This document shows, one piece after another, positions 43,841 through 52,843 of a stretch of DNA of 64,000 nucleotides (within the stretch, counting starts at the first letter, position 1; each line of letters begins with the position of its first letter). The notes below the pieces were generated by a model. That model saw only the letters and a list, made by a program, of their open reading frames with translations. It searched no databases and was not told where the DNA came from. This stretch comes from Bacteroidales bacterium. Lineage in GTDB: Bacteria > Bacteroidota > Bacteroidia > Bacteroidales > Muribaculaceae. The position numbers and the translations under genes were made by a program. Location: NCBI GenBank assembly GCA_014800895.1, contig JAAVFG010000015.1, forward strand, positions 18,294 through 82,293, in the 5' to 3' direction.

Positions 43841-43920
43841 CTTAGAAAGAAGACCCGAAGAAAAACTCGTAAGAAAGGTCTGAAAAGAAACCCGTAAGAG
43901 GGTGTAAATAGAAAAAAGAG

Positions 43921-44586
43921 ATGAAAGAGATAGAGGTAATAGATTTTGCGTTGACTCCGAGTATCCTAAACCGTTATGTACGCGAACTCAGAGATGTGGA
44001 GATCCAAGGCGATCAGATGCGCTTCCGTGCTAATCTGAGCCGTATAGGAGAGCTTATGGCATATGAGATTTCCAAGCGATTGGATTATAAAGAGGAGGTG
44101 GTCACCACTCCGCTCGCCACAGCTATCTGCCGGGAGCCGGCGGAGAAGGTGGTGTTGGCTACCATCCTCCGCGCCGGTCTGCCACTTCACGATGGCTTCC
44201 TGAAGATCTTTGATCATGCAGAGAACGCCTTCGTCAGCGCCTATCGTAAATATCACAAGGATAGTGATGAGTTTGATGTGTTGGTGGAATATATGGCTTC
44301 TCCATCAATAGAGGGGAAAGTGCTTATCATCATCGATCCTATGCTGGCAACCGGCTCATCAATGGAGCTTGCCTATAAAGCCCTGCTCTTACGCGGTATG
44401 CCCTCTCATATACATGTTGCATCAGCGATTGCGTCGCAGGAAGGTGTAGAGTATGTTCTCAACCACTTCCCGAAGGATAAGACCACACTATGGTGTGCCG
44501 CCATAGATCCGGAACTGAATCCTCACCGTTACATCGTGCCCGGACTCGGAGATGCCGGCGATCTGGCATACGGACATAAAGTGTGA
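43921..44586 (+). CDS. upp: Uracil phosphoribosyltransferase
   Basis: 221 residues. The PRPP loop is in VLIIIDPMLATGSSMELAYKALLL near residue 135, and uracil-binding HRYIVPGLGDAGDLAYGHK closes the protein. It salvages uracil to UMP with PRPP. The N-terminal region (VIDFALTPSILNRYVRELRD) is slightly different from the Escherichia form but standard for Bacteroidetes. Own promoter at 43810-43840; recF follows after 44 bp. Confidence 0.92.
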   Translation: MKEIEVIDFALTPSILNRYVRELRDVEIQGDQMRFRANLSRIGELMAYEISKRLDYKEEVVTTPLATAICREPAEKVVLATILRAGLPLHDGFLKIFDHAENAFVSAYRKYHKDSDEFDVLVEYMASPSIEGKVLIIIDPMLATGSSMELAYKALLLRGMPSHIHVASAIASQEGVEYVLNHFPKDKTTLWCAAIDPELNPHRYIVPGLGDAGDLAYGHKV

Positions 44587-44630
44587 AGCATAATCCTCCA
44601 TTCCCGTAATCCCTAAAGATAGAATCATAT

Positions 44631-45728
44631 ATGCGTATAGATAAGATAGATATACTGAATTTTAAGAATATTCCGGAGACGAACCTTGAATTTTCCTCCG
44701 GTGTCAACTGTCTGTTAGGGATGAACGGTATGGGGAAGAGCAATCTTCTCGAGGCGGTCTACTTCCTGAGCATGTCTCGCCCTTTAAGCTCGATGCCCGA
44801 GTCGGCGCTAATCCGCCACGGCGAGGAGATGCTGATGGTGAAAGGAGATTATCATACGGATAACGGCGGCGAAGAGCAGGTGGCGTGCGGGATAGTGAAA
44901 GGGAAGGGGAAGACCTTGAAGCGCAACGGTAAGGAATATCAGCGCATATCTGAGCATATAGGTAAATTTCCCATAGTGACGGTTTTGCCGGCAGACAGCG
45001 AGATAGTGAGCGGCAGCGGCGAGCATAGACGTCGGCTTTTAGATATGGTCATATCGCAGGCAGACCCCCTTTATCTGGTATGGCTGATAAAATATAACCG
45101 CGCCTTGGAGTCGCGCAACCGTATGCTTCGTGCCGGAGTGAAAGACGCCCTACTTTTCGAGAGTATAGAGACGGGGCTATGTGCGGCAGCCGCCGAGATA
45201 CATGCCGCGCGCAAGAAATGGACCGATGAGTTGCGCCCGGTCTTCCGGCGCTATTACTCCATGATATCCGGAGATGCGGAAAAGGCATCAATAAAATATA
45301 AGAGCGCACTCAATGAGGGAGCGCTTCAGGATATACTTAATTCCTCAAGAGCAAAAGACAGTGTATTAGGCTATACCTCCCAGGGGATACACCGGGATGA
45401 CCTGCAGACCGGACTTGGCGACTACAGTATGCGGCGTCTTGGAAGTCAGGGGCAGGTGAAGAGTTTTACGATCGCCCTTAAATTCGCTATTTTCGATTAT
45501 CTGCGCGAACAGGGTGGGGAGACTCCGATCCTCCTTCTGGATGATATCTTCGACAAGCTGGATGCCAGTCGTGTGGGGAGGATTATGGAGGCTGTCAGCG
45601 GAGGAGGAAATTTTGGTCAGATATTCATCACCGATACCAATCGTGAGCATCTTGATGAGACTATCGCCTCCATACGCTCCGAGAGCCGTCTCTTCGAAGC
45701 AAAAGATGGGGAGTATAAGGTATTGTAG
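44631..45728 (+). CDS. recF: DNA replication/repair protein RecF
   Basis: 365 residues, normal length. SMC-like ATPase: Walker A LLGMNGMGKSNLLEAVYFLS (31-50), the gap region with the signature RLGSQGQVKSFTIALKFAI near 265, and Walker B PILLLDDIFDKLDASRV. RecF loads RecA at single-strand gaps together with RecO and RecR. First gene of a run with DUF721, thioesterase, TPR protein and ribH; recF next to DUF721 is common in Bacteroidetes. Confidence 0.95.
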   Translation: MRIDKIDILNFKNIPETNLEFSSGVNCLLGMNGMGKSNLLEAVYFLSMSRPLSSMPESALIRHGEEMLMVKGDYHTDNGGEEQVACGIVKGKGKTLKRNGKEYQRISEHIGKFPIVTVLPADSEIVSGSGEHRRRLLDMVISQADPLYLVWLIKYNRALESRNRMLRAGVKDALLFESIETGLCAAAAEIHAARKKWTDELRPVFRRYYSMISGDAEKASIKYKSALNEGALQDILNSSRAKDSVLGYTSQGIHRDDLQTGLGDYSMRRLGSQGQVKSFTIALKFAIFDYLREQGGETPILLLDDIFDKLDASRVGRIMEAVSGGGNFGQIFITDTNREHLDETIASIRSESRLFEAKDGEYKVL

Positions 45729-45808
45729 GTTATTGTAGGCGACACCATGCCGCGGCGGATGATTGGGAACTGAGAGATGAATTGTAAGATAAAAGCAAGA
45801 GAAAGGGA

Positions 45809-46099
45809 ATGAAGCGGATAGAACCGGAACAGATCGGCGACCTCATGCGGATGATGATTCAGGAAAGCGGCATGGCAGGCAGACTGGATGAATGTCGGGC
45901 TGTGGAGTTATGGCCCCGTGTGATAGGGGAGCGGATAGCCGGGTTGACATCGCGTCCTAAAGTAAGTTGCGGAGTGATGATAATATATGTCAGCTCCGCC
46001 CCGCTGCGGCATGAGCTCACCATGAACGCTACGGGAATTATCAATGCCTTGAACGGAGCGATAGGGAAAGAGGTTATAAAGAGTATAAGATTTATGTAA
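45809..46099 (+). CDS. DUF721 (DciA-like) protein
   Basis: 96 residues. Begins MKRIEPEQIGDLMRMMIQES, then ELWPRVIGERIAGLTSRPKV and VSSAPLRHELTMNATGIINAL, the DUF721 fold. Relatives of DciA help load the replicative helicase in bacteria lacking DnaC, so a replication role fits with recF immediately upstream. Family assignment is by pattern; helicase loading is inferred. Confidence 0.8.
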   Translation: MKRIEPEQIGDLMRMMIQESGMAGRLDECRAVELWPRVIGERIAGLTSRPKVSCGVMIIYVSSAPLRHELTMNATGIINALNGAIGKEVIKSIRFM

Positions 46100-46110
46100 A
46101 CAATCAAGAG

Positions 46111-46542
46111 ATGAATCCGGAAAAATTACCATCGTTGAGCGACTTCCGCCACAGTTGCGATATTCAGATAAGATTTAATGATGTCGATGTGCTCGGGCAT
46201 GTCAATAATACTGTATACATGACCTACTATGATACAGGGAAAGCACATTATTTTTCAGAAATTTTAGGTCGGCGTGTCGACTGGAAGCACGTAGAATGTG
46301 TTATAGCTAATATAGACTGTGCCTTTCTTGCTCCTATTTTTTTCGGAGAAGATATAGAGGTGCTGACACGGTGTGAGAAAATCGGAGAAAAGAGTTTCAA
46401 ACTCCTGCAGGTGATCCGCGAGAAAAAGAGCGGGATGATGAAATCGGCGTGTGAGACCGTAATGGTGGCTTTCGACCCACAAAGCGGTATCGCAATCGAG
46501 ATTCCTGAGGAATGGAGGGAAGCCCTCACCCGTGATGTGTGA
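46111..46542 (+). CDS. Acyl-CoA thioesterase (4HBT hot-dog fold)
   Basis: 143 residues. The signature IRFNDVDVLGHVNNTVYMTYYD (near 17) has the catalytic Asp in the hot-dog family, followed by IANIDCAFLAPIFFGEDIEV and FKLLQVIREKKSGMMKSACE. The enzymes hydrolyse thioesters such as acyl- or hydroxybenzoyl-CoA; substrate unknown. It follows DUF721 by 11 bp. Confidence 0.85.
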   Translation: MNPEKLPSLSDFRHSCDIQIRFNDVDVLGHVNNTVYMTYYDTGKAHYFSEILGRRVDWKHVECVIANIDCAFLAPIFFGEDIEVLTRCEKIGEKSFKLLQVIREKKSGMMKSACETVMVAFDPQSGIAIEIPEEWREALTRDV

Positions 46543-46581
46543 CACTCCGGCATATGACCAACAGAAGATTCAGACAATATT

Positions 46582-47634
46582 ATGGAAGATATAACATTTA
46601 TAGAAATACCGCTTGACTTCAGTCAGGTAAAGAAGGGGACGAGAGACTCCGAGATTATAAGCGAAGTGACAGGATGCCGCGACACCGCCCGCGCCCTTCG
46701 TAAAGAGGATCGCCCCATAGATGCTCTGGAAAGGATAGTGGAGGGTCTGCGCCTGATGCGTGAATATTCCGACTTTGATTCGATTGAATTCAGAGCGCTT
46801 CTCGTCACACTCCTCTTTGACCTCAGTGAGGTGCATTTCGCACTAAAGGATTACAAGCAGAGCGAGAAAGAGCTCGAAGTGCTCTTCAAAGTATTGGAGA
46901 GCCTTGTAAAAGAGGATGCGGAGCGCTTCGGTAAATATCATGTGCTTGCAATGGAATTATCCACGCGTATACTTCGCAGCCGTAAGAAGACACTGGATAT
47001 GCTCGTCAAGCAGCAGATGAACGCCGAGGCTCTTTATGATAAGGTCAATTCGGGAGTGCTTGCAGCCACTGACAGATTGGTGGATTCCCTCCGTAATGTC
47101 GGAGAGCTTTTAGCCTCTACCGGCGACTATCGCGGAGCGATGAAATTCTACACCGAAGCAATCCGTCTCTCCAAGAAGAGAGCAGGAAGAGTGAACCGCA
47201 AAGAGGTGAAGATGACAGTGGAGATGGCAAAAATCATGCTCAGAGTCAAGAACATGCGTCCCCGCGCATTGCGGCTGCTCAATGCTATCCTGCCATATGC
47301 AATCGCCTTGGAGACCATTGAGCTGGAAGAGGATATCCTTGCCCTGATTCAGATGATAGATGATGATTTCCAGCATGAGACCGGCTGGAAGACATTCTTT
47401 CATAAGATTCAGAAAGGGGTGAAAGGTCTTTCCCGAAAAGTAAAGAAAGCCGCTAAGGAGGAGACTTCCGAGGCTGAGGAGCAGGAAAACGTTTCCAATA
47501 AGGAGGAAGAAACAGTCTCCGACACCAAGGATAATTCCGAGGTTCATCCCGAAGTAAAGGAGGAGAGTGATAGCGAAGAAAAAGAGGAAAAGGGGAAGAA
47601 AGACAAGAAGAAAAAGAAAAAGAAGAAAAAATGA
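46582..47634 (+). CDS. TPR-like protein with poly-lysine tail
   Basis: 350 residues. Helical repeats from about 15 to 260 (ALRKEDRPIDALERIVEGLR; LLASTGDYRGAMKFYTEAIR) resemble tetratricopeptide units and predict a soluble adaptor. After residue 275 the chain is charged (EEETVSDTKDNSEVHPEVKE) and ends in a run of about ten lysines, likely disordered. No signal or membrane helix was seen. The last codons overlap the ribH start by 4 bp, so translation is coupled. Function unknown. Confidence 0.7.
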   Translation: MEDITFIEIPLDFSQVKKGTRDSEIISEVTGCRDTARALRKEDRPIDALERIVEGLRLMREYSDFDSIEFRALLVTLLFDLSEVHFALKDYKQSEKELEVLFKVLESLVKEDAERFGKYHVLAMELSTRILRSRKKTLDMLVKQQMNAEALYDKVNSGVLAATDRLVDSLRNVGELLASTGDYRGAMKFYTEAIRLSKKRAGRVNRKEVKMTVEMAKIMLRVKNMRPRALRLLNAILPYAIALETIELEEDILALIQMIDDDFQHETGWKTFFHKIQKGVKGLSRKVKKAAKEETSEAEEQENVSNKEEETVSDTKDNSEVHPEVKEESDSEEKEEKGKKDKKKKKKKKK

Positions 47635-48134
47635 GTACGATATTAAATACCAACGGAGATAATCTGGAGGTTCCGGCATTGAAGAATGCCGCCGGCTTCC
47701 GTTGTGCGATCTTTACTGCGGAATGGAATCCGAAAGTGACCCATGCCCTTCGCGACGGAGCTGTAGCGGTCTTGAAAGAGGCGGGTGTGGATGAGACCCG
47801 CATCGTGCTTGAGGATGTGCCTGGCACGGTAGAGCTTGTCAATGCCGCCGGACTTGCCGCCCATCAGATGCGCGATCTTGATGCAATAATCATCATCGGC
47901 TGCGTAATCAGAGGAGATACACCCCATTTTGATTATGTATGCGACATAGTGGCGGAGGGTACAGCCCGCCTTAATGCCAAAGGGGAGACTCCGGTCATCT
48001 TCGGGGTGCTGACTGTCAATAAGGAGCAGGAAGCATTGGATAGAGCAGGGGGATGCTTAGGCAATAAAGGCGCGGAGGCAGCCGTGGCTGCGATAAAGAT
48101 GGCTAATCTCCATTACCGCATGAAACTGTTATAA
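47631..48134 (+). CDS. ribH: 6,7-dimethyl-8-ribityllumazine synthase
   Basis: 167 residues. Typical RibH elements: IFTAEWNPKVTHAL (substrate-binding Trp and Asn), LEDVPGTVELVNAA, AIIIIGCVIRGDTPHFDYVC with the catalytic His, and VIFGVLTVNKEQEALDRAGG. It condenses 5-amino-6-ribitylaminouracil with dihydroxybutanone phosphate, the penultimate step of riboflavin synthesis, so its product feeds RibF encoded 5 kb upstream. Start overlaps the TPR gene by 4 bp. Strong hairpin after it. Confidence 0.95.
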   Translation: MSTILNTNGDNLEVPALKNAAGFRCAIFTAEWNPKVTHALRDGAVAVLKEAGVDETRIVLEDVPGTVELVNAAGLAAHQMRDLDAIIIIGCVIRGDTPHFDYVCDIVAEGTARLNAKGETPVIFGVLTVNKEQEALDRAGGCLGNKGAEAAVAAIKMANLHYRMKLL

Positions 48135-48176
48135 AAGATTCAAATTATAAGAGGATCGTAAAAGGAATAAAACAAG

Positions 48177-48210
48177 CCGGGTCCGGACTTCTCACGAGGT
48201 CCGGACCCGG
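48177..48210 (+). terminator. Terminator after ribH
   Basis: A perfect 12-bp stem (CCGGGTCCGGAC and GTCCGGACCCGG, 48177-48188 with 48199-48210) with a 10-nt loop, followed only by TTTCGC. Very stable but with a short T-run. Confidence 0.65.
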
Positions 48211-48781
48211 TTTCGCATTCAACGGATATGCAGAGGTTCGCGTTAGCACAACGGTAAGGTCTGCATTTTATCATCCGCCTACTGCGACGATAGAAATTAC
48301 TAATGTATATAACCCAAAATTTAGACAATTATGTTTTTCCGTTTCCATCCTAAAGCCGCCAGATGAAAGATACTATGGCACGGCGGCAGAATGTTAACAA
48401 GGCAAAAGACTTTTAAGGCCATTGAAACATATCTAAGTCATGAAAAAAGCGTATTGATATCTGTGTGTCTTAAAAGTATTTATATTGTCTTGATAACAGC
48501 TCTCTATGATTGCTCTCTCAATGTATCCGGAGATACACCAACCAACCTTTTGAAATAGAAATCTTAGAGATTGAATTTTAATAAGTAAATCGTTTCCTTT
48601 TTGTGCGTTTTCAAAATAGAAACGCCAACATTATCCGGGATATTATTTTAAGGAGTGTTAAAAATTTAGTTTTTCCGGGAATTTCTCCTCCATCCCTTTA
48701 TTCATGCGGATTACAAAAGATACGGGGAAGTAAAATAAAATAAAAAAATTTATTTCAGAGCTTATTTTTTTATTTGGCAGG
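48211..48781. other. Gene-free stretch upstream of the Rel gene
   Basis: No convincing coding frame. The DNA is AT-rich with a few weak stems, such as GCCGCC at 48355-48360 with GGCGGC at 48382-48387, and GCGTTT/AAACGC near 48610. An undetected small RNA or regulatory leader is possible but unsupported. Confidence 0.5.
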
Positions 48782-48812
48782 TTGATAAAGTAGGTGAATA
48801 ATGTTAATTTTG
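48782..48812 (+). promoter_or_regulatory. Promoter of the Rel gene
   Basis: TTG at 48782-48784, 20-bp spacer, TAATTTTG at 48805-48812, an exact Bacteroidetes match. Leader about 16 nt. Confidence 0.7.
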
Positions 48813-48834
48813 TAGATAAGTAAGACTATTATAT

Positions 48835-50616
48835 ATGAGTATTGCGGAAAACAGAATATTGGAAGATGAGGATCGTCAGATAGAAGAAGCGTTTCAGGAA
48901 TTGATGCAGGCTTATCTGGCGAGCAATCACCGGCGTAAAGTCGAGAAAATATCCCATGCCTTCCGCTTTGCGAAGAATGCTCATAAGGGAGTGAGACGCC
49001 GCAGCGGGGAGCCATATATCATGCATCCCATCGCCGTGGCGAAAATCGTCATATCCGAATTGGGACTCGGCTCCACTTCCATTTGCGCCGCGTTGCTTCA
49101 TGATGTAATAGAGGATACTGAATATACGCGCGAGGATTTAGCCGCCGCTTTTGGCGACCAGATAGCCGATATCGTGGATGGACTTACCAAAATATCAGGC
49201 GGAATCTTCGGCGACAAGGCGTCATTGCAGGCAGAGAATTTCCGCAAGCTCCTCCTCTCCATGTCGAGCGATATCCGTGTGATTCTGATCAAGATGGCAG
49301 ACCGTCTGCATAATATGCGCACCCTTGACTCCCTCCGACCTCAGAAACAACATAAGATAGCCGGGGAGACACTATACATATATGCTCCTCTGGCACATCG
49401 CCTCGGACTCTTCAAAATCAAGACCGAACTTGAAGACCTCGCCTTCCGTTATGAGCATCCTGATATTTACAGGGAGATTACTTCAAAGATAAAGGAGAAT
49501 GAAGCTACCCGTAACAGGATTGTGGAGGAATTTGTAGGTCCGGTCAGGGAAAAACTCGATGCCGCCGGCTTCAAATATGAGATAAAGGCAAGAGTGAAGA
49601 GTGCATATTCCATCTATCGGAAGATGGAGAAGAAGCATATCCCCTTTGAAGAGGTGTATGATATCTATGCTGTCCGTGTGATATTCGAGAATGATTATGA
49701 CGCACTGGAGCGTCTGCGATGCTGGGAAATCTATACTTTCTTCAGCGACGGACATCAGGTGCATCCTGACCGTCTGCGCGATTGGACCGGCACACCGAAA
49801 GCCAATGGATACCGTGCGCTTCATCTTACCGCCATGGGACCCGACGGAACTTGGATAGAGGTGCAGATACGAAGCCGGAAGATGGATGATATCGCCGAAT
49901 TGGGATATGCCGCCCATTGGAAATATAAAAGCGGAAGCACTACCGCCGAAGATGACTCCGAGCTGGATAAATGGATGAATACCGTAAAGGATATTCTCGC
50001 CAATCCCGAGCCGAACGCAATAGACTTCCTTGATACCATAAAGCTTAACCTATTCGCTTCGGAGATTTATGTATTCACTCCGAAAGGGGATCTGATACGT
50101 CTTCCGGCAGGGTCATCAGTGCTGGATATGGCTTTCGCTATCCATACTCATCTGGGGAGACAATGTATAGCGGGAAAGATACATCATCGCCTTGTCCCCT
50201 TCTCATATCGCCTTGAATCGGGAGATCAGGTAGAGATTATCACTTCCGCCAACCAGCATCCTACAGAGGAATGGCTTCAACACTGCAAGACGGCGAAGGC
50301 ACAGAACCGTGTGCGCGCTTTCCTGCGCAAGAACAAGGTGCTTGAGGCAGCTCGCCCGGAAGAGAAAATCACTACCGACATCATTATAGAAGGTAAGGAC
50401 CATCACGGTATGCTTCGGGAAATCACCGAGCTCGTATCGGAAAGGATGGGAATGGATATACGGTCGCTGAATATCGCTGCGGAAGGGGAGAGTTTCCGCT
50501 GCGAACTGAAAGTGAGGACGGCAGGCAGACGCGATATCCGACATCTATGCCGGTCACTTTTTGAGATAGAGGGGGTGGAGAAAGCAAATATAACTAATCC
50601 AAACTTCTTGGAATAG
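48835..50616 (+). CDS. Bifunctional (p)ppGpp synthetase/hydrolase, shortened
   Basis: 593 residues; full RSH proteins are usually 700-740. The HD hydrolase domain is intact (AALLHDVIEDTEYT near 87; IKMADRLHNMRTL). The synthetase domain also looks active: RVKSAYSIYRKM, LRDWTGTPKANGYRALHLTA and IEVQIRS with its conserved Glu. A TGS domain (about 405-465) is followed after about 45 residues by an ACT domain (about 511-593). The helical and zinc-finger domains that normally lie between them are absent. It should make and degrade ppGpp but may sense ribosomes differently. A PgpH gene follows 31 bp downstream. Confidence 0.92.
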   Translation: MSIAENRILEDEDRQIEEAFQELMQAYLASNHRRKVEKISHAFRFAKNAHKGVRRRSGEPYIMHPIAVAKIVISELGLGSTSICAALLHDVIEDTEYTREDLAAAFGDQIADIVDGLTKISGGIFGDKASLQAENFRKLLLSMSSDIRVILIKMADRLHNMRTLDSLRPQKQHKIAGETLYIYAPLAHRLGLFKIKTELEDLAFRYEHPDIYREITSKIKENEATRNRIVEEFVGPVREKLDAAGFKYEIKARVKSAYSIYRKMEKKHIPFEEVYDIYAVRVIFENDYDALERLRCWEIYTFFSDGHQVHPDRLRDWTGTPKANGYRALHLTAMGPDGTWIEVQIRSRKMDDIAELGYAAHWKYKSGSTTAEDDSELDKWMNTVKDILANPEPNAIDFLDTIKLNLFASEIYVFTPKGDLIRLPAGSSVLDMAFAIHTHLGRQCIAGKIHHRLVPFSYRLESGDQVEIITSANQHPTEEWLQHCKTAKAQNRVRAFLRKNKVLEAARPEEKITTDIIIEGKDHHGMLREITELVSERMGMDIRSLNIAAEGESFRCELKVRTAGRRDIRHLCRSLFEIEGVEKANITNPNFLE

Positions 50617-50618
50617 AA

Positions 50619-50638
50619 GGGATGGAGCCTAAGACAAT
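50619..50638 (+). repeat. Motif shared with the end of the MITE-like element
   Basis: GGGATGGAGCCTAAGACAAT upstream of pgpH matches GGATGGAGCCTAAGCCAAT at 41333-41351 with one difference. In both places the motif lies 10-13 bp before the start codon of the next gene. Confidence 0.6.
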
Positions 50639-50647
50639 ACGACAGGA

Positions 50648-52750
50648 ATGAAAAAAATAAAAAAATTTCATCTGATACGCATAGCCCTTCTCTTTGGAGC
50701 TGTGGCATTAATACTTTTTGTCCTTCCCCGGGAGGACCACCAGTCATATATCTATGAGCTCAATCAGCCCTGGAGGTATCAGTTGCTGACTGCCGACTTT
50801 AATGTGCCGATACGTCCCGACTCCGGCTCCACAAAGAAGATGCAGGATAGTATCGAGCGCAATTTCATCCCCTTTGTAAGATATGATGAGGCGACGGCAA
50901 CTCAGAATATAGACAAATTCAAGAAAGCGATAGAAGGCAAGATACCCCCTGCGGAAATCACCAAATTCACTTCCCTGCTTGATGCCGTGTATAAACGTGG
51001 ACTCGTCTCCTCCGACACCTACCAGCATATCAGTGGACTTCGCCCTCCGAAAGTGAGGCTATTGAAAGAGATAAAAGGGAGCAATGTGGCAGAGACTATT
51101 GATGCCTCCGCCATGTTCTCTCCCTCGAAAGCATATGATTTTATCGACTCCGCATATAATATCTCTATCGGTGAGACACAGAGCCGACCGTTGGAAGCGG
51201 AGGTGGCAAAGGCATTGAATGTATGTCTTGTCCCTAATTATGATGATGATACTGAGGCGGATGGAAAATACCGCGCGGAGGAGTTTACCGTGATAGCCGG
51301 AGCGTTGGGTGTCATCAAGCCGGGGCAGAGGATTGTGGACCGCGGGGAAATCATCACTCCCCAGATTTTTACAAACCTCAATACTTATATGGAGCTTCTC
51401 GCGCAGAAGAATCATAACACTGAGGTGTCAAACACCTATTTCTATTTAGGTCAGGGACTTTACATAGCCATATGGTTTGTGCTGCTATATTTCTTCCTTG
51501 CAAATTACCGTCCCGAATTTTATAGGAGCAACAAGAGGATGATATTCCTCATCTCCTTTATCACTCTCTTCGTGATCTTTGATATTCTTGTATTTGAATT
51601 TTTCGCCAACGGCGTTTATCTTGTCCCCTTCGCGGCAGTGCCGATAACGGTGATGATATTCTTTGACTCGCGGAGTGCGATTTTCGCTCTTCTCACCACT
51701 GTGATGATTTCGGCATTAGTGGCGATCTTCCCATTGCTCTTCATCTTCCTGGAGCTTTTTGTGGGATTGGTGGCTACTTACTCTCTCCGTCAGTTAAGTC
51801 AGAGGTCACAATTATTGCGTACGGCTCTCTTTACCTTTATCTGCTATGTGGTGGGATACCTGGTGATGTGTCTTGTCACTGACGGCGATCTCTCCCAATT
51901 CAGCTGGCGTTTCATAGGGGTGTTCGCTGTCAATGCGGTGATGCTCTCTTTCGCCTATATCCTGATACTTATTGTGGAGCGTATCTTCGGCTTCACATCA
52001 ACAGTAACCCTTGTGGAGCTCTCCGATATCAATAATCGTATTCTCCGTCGTCTGGCGGAGGATGCTCCGGGAACATTCCAACATTCAATGCAGGTGTCTA
52101 CTCTCGCGTCCGAAGCCGCGCGCGCCATAGGGGCGAACACACAGCTTGTGCGTACGGGAGCGCTATATCATGATATCGGCAAGATGGAGAGTCCGGTATT
52201 CTTCACCGAAAACCAGCATGGCGTGAATCCTCATAAGGGATTGAATCCCGAGACAAGCGCGCAGAAGATAATCTCTCATGTGACAGGAGGCGTGGCATTG
52301 GCGAATAAATGGAAGCTTCCCGCAGTGATACGCGACTTCATTACCGAGCATCATGGGAAAGGCGTGACAAAATATTTCTATAACACGGCAGTGAATGAGA
52401 GTAACGGTGAGCCTGTAGATCGCAGCCGCTTCGAATATCCCGGTCCTAATCCGCGCTCCAAGGAGACGGCTATCGTAATGATGGCGGATGCCGTAGAGGC
52501 AGCTTCCAGATCTTTGAAAGACTATACTCCTGAGTCGATTAATTCGCTTGTGGATAAGATTATAGACGGTCAGGCGGCAGAAGGTAACTTTAAGGATTCG
52601 CCTATCAGCTACAGAGATGTGGAGAAAGTGAAGGAGACCTTCAAGAAGCGCCTTGCCACTATCTATCATTCCCGTATCGCTTATCCGGAGCTTCATGCAA
52701 AGGATACGCCGGCATTGGAGCATCCCGAAGATAAGAAGACTCCGAATTAA
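50648..52750 (+). CDS. pgpH: PgpH-like c-di-AMP phosphodiesterase (7TMR-HD)
   Basis: 700 residues. N-terminal helix (IALLFGAVALILFVLP), an extracytoplasmic 7TMR-HDED domain to about 270, seven membrane helices (about 275-445), then a cytoplasmic HD domain with TGALYHDIGKMESPVFFTEN near 505, ITEHHGKGVTKYFY and MMADAVEAASRSL. This is the PgpH architecture; characterised members hydrolyse c-di-AMP to pApA and in Listeria are inhibited by ppGpp. Directly after a ppGpp synthetase, so the two alarmone systems may be co-regulated here. Separate promoter not seen. Confidence 0.9.
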   Translation: MKKIKKFHLIRIALLFGAVALILFVLPREDHQSYIYELNQPWRYQLLTADFNVPIRPDSGSTKKMQDSIERNFIPFVRYDEATATQNIDKFKKAIEGKIPPAEITKFTSLLDAVYKRGLVSSDTYQHISGLRPPKVRLLKEIKGSNVAETIDASAMFSPSKAYDFIDSAYNISIGETQSRPLEAEVAKALNVCLVPNYDDDTEADGKYRAEEFTVIAGALGVIKPGQRIVDRGEIITPQIFTNLNTYMELLAQKNHNTEVSNTYFYLGQGLYIAIWFVLLYFFLANYRPEFYRSNKRMIFLISFITLFVIFDILVFEFFANGVYLVPFAAVPITVMIFFDSRSAIFALLTTVMISALVAIFPLLFIFLELFVGLVATYSLRQLSQRSQLLRTALFTFICYVVGYLVMCLVTDGDLSQFSWRFIGVFAVNAVMLSFAYILILIVERIFGFTSTVTLVELSDINNRILRRLAEDAPGTFQHSMQVSTLASEAARAIGANTQLVRTGALYHDIGKMESPVFFTENQHGVNPHKGLNPETSAQKIISHVTGGVALANKWKLPAVIRDFITEHHGKGVTKYFYNTAVNESNGEPVDRSRFEYPGPNPRSKETAIVMMADAVEAASRSLKDYTPESINSLVDKIIDGQAAEGNFKDSPISYRDVEKVKETFKKRLATIYHSRIAYPELHAKDTPALEHPEDKKTPN

Positions 52751-52843
52751 AATGGCGAATGAGATGACTAATCAAGGGATTAAATCTCAATAATTTTCAA
52801 ATTTCAGACGTTTATAATAATAAAACGCGACAAAACCCCGAAA

